From an uncultured Oscillospiraceae bacterium (GTDB lineage: Bacteria > Bacillota > Clostridia > Oscillospirales > Ruminococcaceae): DNA of 64,000 bases. Positions within the stretch are counted from its first letter, which is position 1. Each line of letters starts with the position of its first letter. Position numbers and translations under genes: made by a program. Under the pieces are notes generated by a model. The model was not told where the DNA came from. It made no database searches and saw only the letters and a program-made list of their open reading frames with translations. Where the stretch lies: contig CAKSIT010000008.1 of assembly GCA_934462925.1 (NCBI GenBank), forward strand, positions 76,477 to 140,476. The letters are read 5' to 3'. Positions 48,516-55,598 of this stretch are shown here, in pieces.

Positions 48516-50414
48516 ATGCTTTTACTGAGTTTAAGTGATATCTCCATGTCCTTTGCGGACAGGGAGCTTTTTTCGGGCGTTACCCTTGAGGTGTACGACG
48601 ATGACAGGATAGGCTTTGTCGGGGTGAACGGCTGCGGCAAGACCACGCTGTTCCGCCTGCTTCGCGGGGAGCATACGCCCGACAGCGGGAGCATTCACAC
48701 GGCGGGAAGCTGCCGCATAGGCTACATGGAGCAGTTTGCGTGCAAGGGTTCGTCCGCAACGCTTTACGACGAGGCGCTCACGGTTTTCTCTGCGCTTGAG
48801 GACATGGAGCTTGAGCTTGAGGAGCTTCACGACCGCATTGACGGCGGCGACCACAGCCCGCAGACCATTGAGCGGCAGGCGCAGCTTACGGAGCGCTTTG
48901 AGCGCGAGGGCGGGCTTACCTATAAGAGCCGCACGGCTTCCGCGCTTACGGGCTTAGGCTTTACCGAGCGCGACCTTAAGCTTGGCGTTGACGTGCTGAG
49001 CGGCGGGCAGCGCTCAAAGCTCCAGCTTGCAAAGCTGCTGCTGTCCGACGCGAACCTGCTGCTGCTCGACGAGCCTACAAACCACCTTGACATAAAGTCC
49101 GTGGAGTGGCTTGAAAAGTTTTTGAGCGAGTACCGCGGCGCGTTTATCGTAATTTCGCACGACCGCTATTTCCTTGACAAGGTGACTAACCGCACCATTG
49201 AGCTTGAAAACCGCCATATAGACGACTACAAGGGCAGCTACACGCGCTTCCTGCAGCTTAAGGAGGAGGAGCAGCAGCGCCGCCGCAAGGTCTACGAGGC
49301 GGCGATGAAGGAGATAGGCAGGATAGAGGGCATAATCGACCAGCAGAAGCGCTGGAATCAGGCGCACAACTACGTTACGATAGCCCACAAGCAAAAGTCT
49401 ATCGACCGCATTCAGGCGGACCTTGTAAAGCCCGAGGACGCGCCCGAATCGCTGCATTTCAGCTTTAAGGCTGCGCAGGGGTGCGGCAACGACGTGTTCA
49501 CGGCGACGGGCATTTCGCTCGGGTTCGACGGCAAGCAGCTGTTCCGCAACGTGAATATCGACATAAAAAAGGGGGAGCGCGTGTTCCTTATCGGCGGCAA
49601 CGGCTGCGGAAAAACGTCGCTCTTTAAGGTATTTACGGGGCAGTACGAAGCGGACAGCGGCACGTACAAATACGGCGCGCGCGTTCAGCCGGGGTACTTT
49701 GACCAGGCGCAGGCGGGGCTTGACGAAAGCAAGACGGCGCTCGACGAGATATGGGACGCCTACCCGAAGATGACCGAAACGGCGGTGCGCACGGCGCTCG
49801 GGTCGTTTTTGTTCAGGGGGGACGACGTGTTCAAGCGCGTTGCGGAGCTCAGCGGCGGCGAGCGTGCGCGCATTGCCATACTAAAGCTCATGCTCTCGGG
49901 CGACAACTTCCTGCTGCTTGACGAGCCTACCAACCACCTTGACATATCCTCGTGCGAGGCGCTTGAAAACGCGCTGCTTAACTACGACGGCACGCTTTTC
50001 ATTATATCGCACGACCGCTACCTTATAAACAAGCTCGCGGACAGGCTGTACGCGCTCACGCCCGACGGTGCAAAGGAGTTCAACGGCAGCTACGACGACT
50101 ATGCGGCGGCTCTTGAAGCCGCGCCGCAGCAGGCTTCCGCGCAGAAAAAGGCGGACAAGCCCAACGACTACAAGCAGCGCAAGGAGCGCGAGAGCGAGCG
50201 CAGGAAGCTCTGCACGAAAATCTCGCGCGCGGAGGACGAAATAGCGCAGCTTGACGCCGACATTGCCGCAAAGACCGAGCTGCTTTCGGGACTAAGCGAC
50301 TATCAGAAAGCAATGGAGCTTTCCACCGAGATAGAGGGGCTGCGCACGCGGCAGGAGGAAGTAATGGCGCAATGGGAGGAGGCCTCGCTTGCGCTGGAGG
50401 AGTTTGACGAATGA
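48516..50414 (+). CDS. ABC-F family ATPase
   Basis: A 632-residue soluble protein with two ABC domains and no membrane part. The first Walker A is GVNGCGKTT and the second GGNGCGKTS; the signatures are LSGGQRSKLQLAKLLL and LSGGERARIAILKLML; both Walker B motifs end LLLDEPTNHLDI. The linker between the domains is charged and helical (KEEEQQRRRKVYEAAMKEIG), and the C-terminus is a coiled coil (about 555-632). ABC-F proteins bind the ribosomal E site and relieve stalling; some give antibiotic resistance. The start is taken at ATG 48516, with TTG/GTG codons just upstream as alternatives; no strong site decides. The next gene overlaps the stop (ATGA). Confidence 0.92.
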   Translation: MLLLSLSDISMSFADRELFSGVTLEVYDDDRIGFVGVNGCGKTTLFRLLRGEHTPDSGSIHTAGSCRIGYMEQFACKGSSATLYDEALTVFSALEDMELELEELHDRIDGGDHSPQTIERQAQLTERFEREGGLTYKSRTASALTGLGFTERDLKLGVDVLSGGQRSKLQLAKLLLSDANLLLLDEPTNHLDIKSVEWLEKFLSEYRGAFIVISHDRYFLDKVTNRTIELENRHIDDYKGSYTRFLQLKEEEQQRRRKVYEAAMKEIGRIEGIIDQQKRWNQAHNYVTIAHKQKSIDRIQADLVKPEDAPESLHFSFKAAQGCGNDVFTATGISLGFDGKQLFRNVNIDIKKGERVFLIGGNGCGKTSLFKVFTGQYEADSGTYKYGARVQPGYFDQAQAGLDESKTALDEIWDAYPKMTETAVRTALGSFLFRGDDVFKRVAELSGGERARIAILKLMLSGDNFLLLDEPTNHLDISSCEALENALLNYDGTLFIISHDRYLINKLADRLYALTPDGAKEFNGSYDDYAAALEAAPQQASAQKKADKPNDYKQRKERESERRKLCTKISRAEDEIAQLDADIAAKTELLSGLSDYQKAMELSTEIEGLRTRQEEVMAQWEEASLALEEFDE

Positions 50415-50773
50415 CAAGGCAGATAAAGGAGTATCTGACGCACCTGGAGGAGTATTTCTCCAGCGCGCACACGCCCGCGCAGAACGCCGCCGAGCGCGAA
50501 ACAATGCTGCGCCGTATTGCGTTTTACCAGCACGAGCGTATCGTGCATTTGCTTGTAATGCTGGGGTTTGCGGTGTTTTTCCTGCTGGCGCTGCTTATGT
50601 TCCTGCTAAAGGGCGGTGTGGGGCTTGCGGCGCTCGCGGTGCTGTTTTTGGCGCTGCTTGTGCCGTATATCAGGCATTACTGGTTTTTGGAGAACTCCGT
50701 GCAGAAGATGTACGAGTATTTTTACAGGATAGAGCGCGCGGGTATGGGCGCTGAATCCGACGGACAGGCATAA
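50411..50773 (+). CDS. Small membrane protein, two TM helices
   Basis: A 120-residue protein that I do not recognise. It has an N-terminal amphipathic/coiled region with two glutamate-rich turns (MTRQIKEYLTHLEEYFSSAH), a Tyr/His/Arg loop, and two adjacent transmembrane helices (about residues 44-66 and 68-88). The short C-terminal tail (NSVQKMYEYFYRIERAGMG) would be cytoplasmic. Its start codon overlaps the ABC-F stop codon (ATGA), so the two are translationally coupled, and a strong terminator follows. Confidence 0.7.
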   Translation: MTRQIKEYLTHLEEYFSSAHTPAQNAAERETMLRRIAFYQHERIVHLLVMLGFAVFFLLALLMFLLKGGVGLAALAVLFLALLVPYIRHYWFLENSVQKMYEYFYRIERAGMGAESDGQA

Positions 50774-50776
50774 AAC

Positions 50777-50809
50777 AGCTCCGCATAGCGCAAACTATGC
50801 GGAGCTTTT
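50777..50809. terminator. Bidirectional terminator
   Basis: AGCTCCGCATAG (50777-50788) pairs perfectly with CTATGCGGAGCT (50795-50806). T tracts occur on both strands. It separates the convergent 50411 and 50986 genes. Confidence 0.88.
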
Positions 50810-50821
50810 GCGTGTGCGCGC

Positions 50822-50986
50822 TCAGAACGCGTCCATAAGCGAGCCTATCATTTTGAACGCCTTTGCTGCGCTCATTCTGCGGAAGCTGCGGTGCGGGCAG
50901 AGGCTTTTTACCGCGAAAAACGCAAGCGCGCCCGTTATTACGCCAGCTGCGGCGCTGCGGATATAGCAGTTTTGTTTTCTTGTCAT
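50822..50986 (-). CDS. Small single-TM protein
   Basis: A 54-residue protein. The start at 50986 (MTRKQNCYIRSAAAGVITGA) has AAGGAGATGATGAC upstream, which is strong support for such a short gene. Residues 10-27 form one transmembrane helix and the rest is basic (CPHRSFRRMSAAKAFKMIGS). It resembles small YtxH-like or other clostridial single-helix proteins, but I cannot assign it. The interval from here to the amt promoter at 51248 has no further gene that I can support. Confidence 0.55.
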   Translation of the reverse strand: MTRKQNCYIRSAAAGVITGALAFFAVKSLCPHRSFRRMSAAKAFKMIGSLMDAF

Positions 50987-51247
50987 GTCATCATCTCCTT
51001 TTTGAAGGTTTGCGGTGTTATTGTCTGCAAATTTCGGCGCGAATATTCCTTGCGCGCGCAGGAAAATGCTGCCGCAAAACGCCCTGACAGCGGCGTTTCT
51101 CCGCGCGCGCGTTCCACTATATGGCATAAAAGCTGCATATATAGCGCGAGCTTTGTAATATCTGCATAGCGAATATGCCGTAAAAAGGATTAGATTAGGT
51201 TAAAATGACAAAATGCAATTTCAGCACAAAAAACTTGCAAAAAACAC

Positions 51248-51276
51248 TTGACATTTTGGGCTGAATGAATTATAAT
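51248..51276 (+). promoter_or_regulatory. Promoter of the amt-PII fusion gene
   Basis: TTGACA (51248-51253), a 17-bp spacer and TATAAT (51271-51276). Transcription should start at about 51283, directly at the first hairpin of the antiterminator. Confidence 0.85.
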
Positions 51277-51281
51277 AGGAC

Positions 51282-51343
51282 CATAGCAAAGAGGCTATGA
51301 CAGATAAGGCTCAACGGCGAGCCTGGTCTGTCATGGCCTTTTT
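51282..51343 (+). promoter_or_regulatory. ANTAR-type dual-hexaloop antiterminator with overlapping terminator
   Basis: Hairpin 1 is CATAGC (51282-51287), hexaloop AAAGAG, GCTATG (51294-51299). Hairpin 2 is GGCTC (51308-51312), hexaloop AACGGC, GAGCC (51319-51323). Both loops have A at position 1 and G at position 4, the known signature of RNA targets of ANTAR-domain proteins. A terminator stem, GGCTATGACAGA (51293-51304) with TCTGTCATGGCC (51327-51338), encloses hairpin 2 and is followed by TTTTT. Its left arm uses the right arm of hairpin 1, so hairpin 1 and the terminator exclude each other. A bound ANTAR regulator would favour read-through into amt. Confidence 0.78.
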
Positions 51344-51406
51344 GCATAACGGAGAAAGCCGCAGGTTCAAAACGGCTTCCCACAAAAAAGAAAGGGGCGG
51401 TCTTAA

Positions 51407-53191
51407 ATGGACGCTATCACAACGGTAATGGCCGAATCGGCAACGACAAACGTTCTCGATGTGGTCAACGACATCATGTTTGAAACGGGCAACGGCAACG
51501 GAGGTATATGGTATCTCATCGGCGCGGCGCTGGTTTTCTTCATGCAGGCAGGCTTCGCAATGGTCGAGGCGGGCTTTACAAGAGCAAAGAACGCAGGCAA
51601 CATTATAATGAAGAACCTTATGGACTTCTGTATCGGCACAATCTCGTTCAGCGTTCTCGGCTTTGGTCTGCTGTGCGGCGAGGACGCTCTCGCAGGCTTC
51701 CTCGGACTGCCGAACTTTGATATCTTCACGGATTTTGCAAATTTCCCCTGGCACATCTTCGTATTCAACCTTGTTTTCTGCGCTACCGCCGCAACGATAG
51801 TTTCGGGCGCTATGGCGGAGAGAACAAAGTTCCTCACCTACTGCATTTACTCGGGTCTTATAAGCCTTTTCGTATACCCCATCGAGGCGCACTGGATTTG
51901 GGGCGGCGGCTGGCTTGCACAGCTCGGCTTCGTTGATTTCGCAGGCTCTACGGCAATTCACATGGTCGGCGGTATCGCAGCGCTTATCGGCGCGTGGATG
52001 CTTGGTCCGCGTATCGGCAAGTACGACAAGGACGGCAAGCCTAAGGCTATCCTCGGTCACTCCATGACGCTTGGCGCGCTGGGCGTGTTTATCCTGTGGT
52101 TCGGCTGGTACGGCTTTAACGGCGCTGCCGCTACGGACGTAGGCTACCTTGGTCAGATATTCCTTTCGACCACTATCGCGCCCGCTATAGCTACGGTAAC
52201 AACGATGATATTCACATGGGTAAAGCACGGCAAGCCCGATGTGTCCATGTGCCTTAACGGCTCGCTTGCAGGCCTTGTAGCGGTAACCGCTCCCTGCGCG
52301 GACGTTGACGTTATCGGCGCTGCGATAATCGGTATCGTTTCGGGTCTTCTCGTATGCTTCGGCGTATGGCTTCTCGACTACGTTCTCAAGGTTGACGACC
52401 CTGTCGGCGCAGTTGCGGTACACATGATGAACGGTATCTGGGGTACGTTCGCGGTTGGCCTTTTCGCTACAGGCAACGGTCAGAACGGTATCACGGGTCT
52501 GTTCTACGGCGGCGGCTTCAGGCAGCTCGGTATTCAGGCGCTCGGCTTTGTTACGGTTGCTGCGTGGACCACGGTATGCATGCTCCTCATATTCTGGATT
52601 CTTAAGAAGACGGTCGGCCTGAGAGTAACGCGCCACGAAGAAATCGTCGGCCTTGATGCTACAGAGCATGGTCTGCCCTCCTCCTACGCCGACTTTATCC
52701 CCTCTATGCAGGTTGAAACTTCTACAAGCGGCAAGGAGAAGGAAGTCGATACTATCGAGCGCGTTAAGAAGGACGTTAAGGACACCGCTCCCGCAACTGT
52801 TCCCGTACAGTACAAGGGCGTTCCCTCCGACGGCTCGAAGATGTCCAAGGTCGTTGTTATCTGCAAGCAGGATAAGTTCGAGAGCCTTAAGAACGCTATG
52901 TCCGAGATAGGCATAACGGGTATGACGGTAACGAACGTACTCGGCTGCGGTATGCAGAAGGGCAGCACGGAGTTCTACCGCGGCGTTCCCGTTGAAACTC
53001 ACCTGCTCCCCAAGGTAAAGGTAGAAATTGTAGTATGCAAAGTTCCCGTTGCAACTGTTGTTGAAACCGCAAAGAACGTTCTTTACACGGGCAAGATAGG
53101 CGACGGCAAGATATTTGTATACGATGTTGAGGACGTTGTTAAGGTAAGAACCGGCGAAAGCGGTTATGACGCTCTCCAGGACGTTGAATAA
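51407..53191 (+). CDS. amt: Ammonium transporter fused to a PII (GlnK-type) domain
   Basis: A 594-residue fusion. Residues about 25-430 are the 11-helix Amt/Rh channel for ammonium (FFMQAGFAMVEAGFTRAKNAGN, STAIHMVGGIAALIGAWMLG, MMNGIWGTFAVGLFA), with the conserved pore histidines in these motifs. A linker of about 50 residues leads to a complete PII domain (about 480-590): KVVVICKQDKFESLKNAMSE, a T-loop with the Tyr of TEFYRGVPVE, and LPKVKVEIVVCKVP. PII senses ATP/ADP and 2-oxoglutarate and blocks the channel when nitrogen is plentiful; fusion replaces the usual separate GlnK. GAAAGGGGCGG precedes the ATG. Expression is controlled by the antiterminator at 51282-51343. Confidence 0.95.
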   Translation: MDAITTVMAESATTNVLDVVNDIMFETGNGNGGIWYLIGAALVFFMQAGFAMVEAGFTRAKNAGNIIMKNLMDFCIGTISFSVLGFGLLCGEDALAGFLGLPNFDIFTDFANFPWHIFVFNLVFCATAATIVSGAMAERTKFLTYCIYSGLISLFVYPIEAHWIWGGGWLAQLGFVDFAGSTAIHMVGGIAALIGAWMLGPRIGKYDKDGKPKAILGHSMTLGALGVFILWFGWYGFNGAAATDVGYLGQIFLSTTIAPAIATVTTMIFTWVKHGKPDVSMCLNGSLAGLVAVTAPCADVDVIGAAIIGIVSGLLVCFGVWLLDYVLKVDDPVGAVAVHMMNGIWGTFAVGLFATGNGQNGITGLFYGGGFRQLGIQALGFVTVAAWTTVCMLLIFWILKKTVGLRVTRHEEIVGLDATEHGLPSSYADFIPSMQVETSTSGKEKEVDTIERVKKDVKDTAPATVPVQYKGVPSDGSKMSKVVVICKQDKFESLKNAMSEIGITGMTVTNVLGCGMQKGSTEFYRGVPVETHLLPKVKVEIVVCKVPVATVVETAKNVLYTGKIGDGKIFVYDVEDVVKVRTGESGYDALQDVE

Positions 53192-53232
53192 AAAATAATA
53201 GGCTTTACTATCACACATCCCATAGAAAAATG

Positions 53233-53259
53233 GCCGCCCCTGCGCAGAACAGGGGCGGC
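53233..53259 (+). terminator. Terminator of the amt-PII gene
   Basis: GCCGCCCCTG (53233-53242) pairs with CAGGGGCGGC (53250-53259), followed by TTGCTCTGTT, an imperfect T tract. Confidence 0.7.
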
Positions 53260-53305
53260 TTGCTCTGTTGATAAAGGAGCAGAGATATTTTTATGCCGGT
53301 GAAAA

Positions 53306-53358
53306 ATTATTACAGCTTTGTAATAATCCTTTACAAACGCGCCTGTTTGTGGTATACT
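53306..53358 (+). promoter_or_regulatory. Promoter and palindromic operator of the duplicated-domain lipoprotein
   Basis: TTTACA (53330-53335), a 17-bp spacer and TATACT (53353-53358). Just upstream of the -35 lies a perfect inverted repeat, ATTATTAC (53306-53313) with GTAATAAT (53320-53327) and a 6-bp centre. Its position fits an activator or a repressor of the Fur/PerR/Zur or winged-helix type. Confidence 0.6.
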
Positions 53359-53390
53359 GTGTAAAAGAATCGGCAGAGGAGGAATATATT

Positions 53391-54215
53391 ATGAAGAAAA
53401 CAGCTATAGTCCTGTTCGCGGCGGCAATGCTGCTTACGGCGTGCAGCGCAGGGGAAACGGGCGGCGCGGGTTCAGAACCGCAGAACACGCAGAGCGCGCA
53501 AAGCTCGGCTGAAGCGTTCGATACGATTGAAACAGAGGAGAGCGTTACACCGACAGCCGACGCGTCCGCAGAGGGCGCGGATTCGCAGGCTTCGTTCACC
53601 GCAAAGACGTTCAGAACAGGCACGTGGTACGGCGACCGGATATACCACTTTACCGCGGAAAACTCGGGCGCTACGCTCGATTATGAGTACGGCATTGGCG
53701 TTGCGTTTGAGTACGAGCAGACGGGCGAGGGCGAGTATGTGTTCCACATGGCGGCGGCGGACAACAACACACCTGCAAAGGTGGAGATTTTCGACAACGG
53801 CCTGCAGGCTGTTATCACATGGGAGGACGGCACGATGGAGTCGCTGGCATACGCTTCCGAGGAGTTTATTGAGCCTGACGCCGACCCCGCAGACAAGCGC
53901 TGGTTTACGCCCGGCACATGGGACGGCGACTGCCGCTACTTCTTCTACGCCGAAACGGACGGCGCGCATACCGGCAGCACGCGCGACTTCACCATGGGTA
54001 TAGGCGTTCCGTTTAATTACGAGCAGGTAAGCGCGGGCAGGTATCTGTTCCGCATTGCGGCGGCGGACAATATCACTCCCGCAGCCGTGGTATTCTCCGA
54101 CGACGGCACGGAAGCCGCCGTAACATGGAACGACGGCAGGACTGAAACGCTAAGGTTCGTTTCCGAGGAGTATATAGAGGTTGAAACCGCGCAGTCCGAC
54201 GAGGCTGTCGGCTGA
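53391..54215 (+). CDS. Lipoprotein with an internal tandem duplication
   Basis: A 274-residue lipoprotein (lipobox LTAC). The start at 53391 has GAGGAGGAATATATT upstream. After a Ser/Glu/Thr-rich linker (to about residue 80) there are two copies of a domain of about 85 residues. The first has FRTGTWYGDRIYHF, YGIGVAFEYEQTG and FHMAAADNNTPAKVEIFDNG; the second FTPGTWDGDCRYFFY, MGIGVPFNYEQVS and FRIAAADNITPAAVVFSDDG. The pattern is strand-rich. I do not recognise the family. An operator-like palindrome precedes the promoter. It does not form an operon with its neighbours. Confidence 0.7.
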   Translation: MKKTAIVLFAAAMLLTACSAGETGGAGSEPQNTQSAQSSAEAFDTIETEESVTPTADASAEGADSQASFTAKTFRTGTWYGDRIYHFTAENSGATLDYEYGIGVAFEYEQTGEGEYVFHMAAADNNTPAKVEIFDNGLQAVITWEDGTMESLAYASEEFIEPDADPADKRWFTPGTWDGDCRYFFYAETDGAHTGSTRDFTMGIGVPFNYEQVSAGRYLFRIAAADNITPAAVVFSDDGTEAAVTWNDGRTETLRFVSEEYIEVETAQSDEAVG

Positions 54216-54227
54216 AACACAGTTTTA

Positions 54228-54254
54228 GGGGCTGACCGAGCGTCAGCCCCTTTT
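54228..54254 (+). terminator. Rho-independent terminator
   Basis: GGGGCTGAC (54228-54236) pairs with GTCAGCCCC (54242-54250), followed by TTTT. Confidence 0.85.
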
Positions 54255-54278
54255 GCGTGAAAAAATATCAAATACCCC

Positions 54279-54327
54279 TTGACAATATGGCGGCGGTGTG
54301 GTATAATGTGGTTAGTGAAAGCTAACC
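54279..54327 (+). promoter_or_regulatory. Promoter with GTTAG-N6-CTAAC box (copy 3) for the DUF3793-flavodoxin operon
   Basis: TTGACA (54279-54284), a 17-bp spacer and TATAAT (54302-54307). GGTTAG-TGAAAG-CTAACC (54310-54327) begins 2 bp after the -10 and covers the start site, an ideal repressor position. The box matches those at 253 and 1210 in arms and spacing. Flavodoxin is a classical iron-starvation gene, so an iron-responsive DtxR/IdeR-like repressor is the best guess. Confidence 0.72.
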
Positions 54328-54400
54328 GCTTGTTCGTGAAGCTTGTGCTTGCAGAATGGCATGAAAATGCGATTTGTTACGAGCCGCTGCAGCTGTTAAC

Positions 54401-54490
54401 GAGTTAGTTTAATCAAATTGCTTGAAACGCAGGGCAGCGCCGAATATGCAAATCATGGAGCACGTGAGTTAGTTAAAACAAACTTTGCAT
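54401..54490 (+). promoter_or_regulatory. Repeated half-sites in the long leader of the DUF3793-flavodoxin operon
   Basis: The motif GAGTTAGTT-AA-CAAA occurs twice (54401-54417 and 54476-54491), each starting with one GTTAG half-site. The leader between the promoter and the ATG at 54537 is about 220 nt and has no open frame that I can support. The half-sites may be further operator contacts or part of a structured leader. Confidence 0.35.
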
Positions 54491-54536
54491 AAGCACAAAG
54501 CGAACGCAGAAAATAAAGCCGAAAGGAGCTGATACA

Positions 54537-55088
54537 ATGGCAGACGAGGACGTAATACGCAACTGCTCGCCAACGCTTGCGGGAATCAAGACAGCAAGCC
54601 TTTTTCAGGCGCAGTTTGCAAGCGAAAGGGAGCTTATGCGAAGCGTGCGCTCGCTCAACCGCCGCCTTGCGGGAAAGGGACTGCTGGTGCTTCCAATGCG
54701 CTACAGCAAGGGCAGGGCGCTGTTATACCTGTACCGCCCAAAGCGCCTGTCGCGCGACCTTGCAGACAGCGAGGCTCAGCGGCTTTTGCGGGAGCTTGGC
54801 TACGAGAGCGGCTCGGACGAGAAGTGCCTTGCACGGCTTTCCCGCAGGCTTCGCAGGAGCGGGGACTTCCCGCATGAAATAGGGCTGTTTCTCGGCTATC
54901 CGCCCGAGGACGTGCGCGGCTTTATCGAAAACAAGGCGGATAACTTCAAGTGCGTAGGCACATGGAAGGTATACGGCGACGCGGAAAAGGCGCAGAAGAC
55001 CTTTATGCTCTACAGAAAATGCGAAAGCGTTTACCGCAGGCAGTGGTCGCACGGAAAGACGATTGAACAGCTTACCGTAGCTGTTTGA
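54537..55088 (+). CDS. DUF3793 family protein
   Basis: A 183-residue cytoplasmic protein of family DUF3793. Typical stretches are NCSPTLAGIKTASLFQ at the start, LPMRYSKGRALLYLYRPKRL, FPHEIGLFLGYPPEDVRGFI and CVGTWKVYGDAEKAQKTFML then YRKCESVYRRQW. AAAGGAGCTGATACA precedes the ATG. The family has no known biochemical activity, but its genes often stand beside flavodoxin and ferrous-iron transport genes, as here, where a flavodoxin gene follows 31 bp downstream in the same operon. The metalloregulator-like box at the promoter supports an iron-limitation role. Confidence 0.9.
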   Translation: MADEDVIRNCSPTLAGIKTASLFQAQFASERELMRSVRSLNRRLAGKGLLVLPMRYSKGRALLYLYRPKRLSRDLADSEAQRLLRELGYESGSDEKCLARLSRRLRRSGDFPHEIGLFLGYPPEDVRGFIENKADNFKCVGTWKVYGDAEKAQKTFMLYRKCESVYRRQWSHGKTIEQLTVAV

Positions 55089-55119
55089 CGATATATTTAT
55101 GAAAGGCAGGCAACACATA

Positions 55120-55539
55120 ATGAAAGCAGCAATAGTTTACTGGAGCGGCACAGGCAACACCGAGCAGATGGCGGACATCATCGCAGGGACTCTTAAGGAC
55201 AAGGCGGAGGTTACAAGCTTCACCGCAGGCGAGTTTACCCCCGACGCGGCAGAGCAGTTTGACGCGATAGCGTTCGGCTGCCCCGCAATGGGCGACGAGG
55301 TGCTTGAGGAGTCCGAGTTCGAGCCGATGTTCGCTTCGTGCGAGGGCAAGCTCAGCGGAAAGCGCATTGCGCTGTTCGGTTCTTACGGCTGGGGCGACGG
55401 CGCATGGATGCGCTCGTGGGAGGAGCGCTGCGCAGCTGACGGCGCAGTTTTCGCTTGCGACAGCGTTATCTGCAACAACGCGCCCGACGACATCGCAAAA
55501 GCTTCGCTTGAGGCGCTTGCAGCGGCGCTTTGCGGCTAA
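55120..55539 (+). CDS. Flavodoxin
   Basis: A 139-residue FMN-binding electron carrier that replaces ferredoxin when iron is scarce. The phosphate-binding loop is VYWSGTGNTEQMA at the N-terminus. FGCPAMGDEVLEESEFEP and FGSYGWGDGAWMRSWEER provide the loops flanking the isoalloxazine ring. The start at 55120 has AAAGGCAGG upstream; an ATG 21 nt earlier overlaps this site. It is the second gene of the operon after DUF3793 and ends at a strong terminator. In this organism it could serve hydrogenases and other ferredoxin-linked enzymes during iron limitation. Confidence 0.94.
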   Translation: MKAAIVYWSGTGNTEQMADIIAGTLKDKAEVTSFTAGEFTPDAAEQFDAIAFGCPAMGDEVLEESEFEPMFASCEGKLSGKRIALFGSYGWGDGAWMRSWEERCAADGAVFACDSVICNNAPDDIAKASLEALAAALCG

Positions 55540-55564
55540 TTCGGGGAAAATACACATAATGAGA

Positions 55565-55592
55565 GGGGGAGCGGTATGCTCCCCCCTTTTTT
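55565..55592 (+). terminator. Rho-independent terminator of the flavodoxin operon
   Basis: GGGGGAGC (55565-55572) pairs with GCTCCCCC (55578-55585), followed by CTTTTTT. Confidence 0.9.
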
Positions 55593-55598
55593 ACTATA

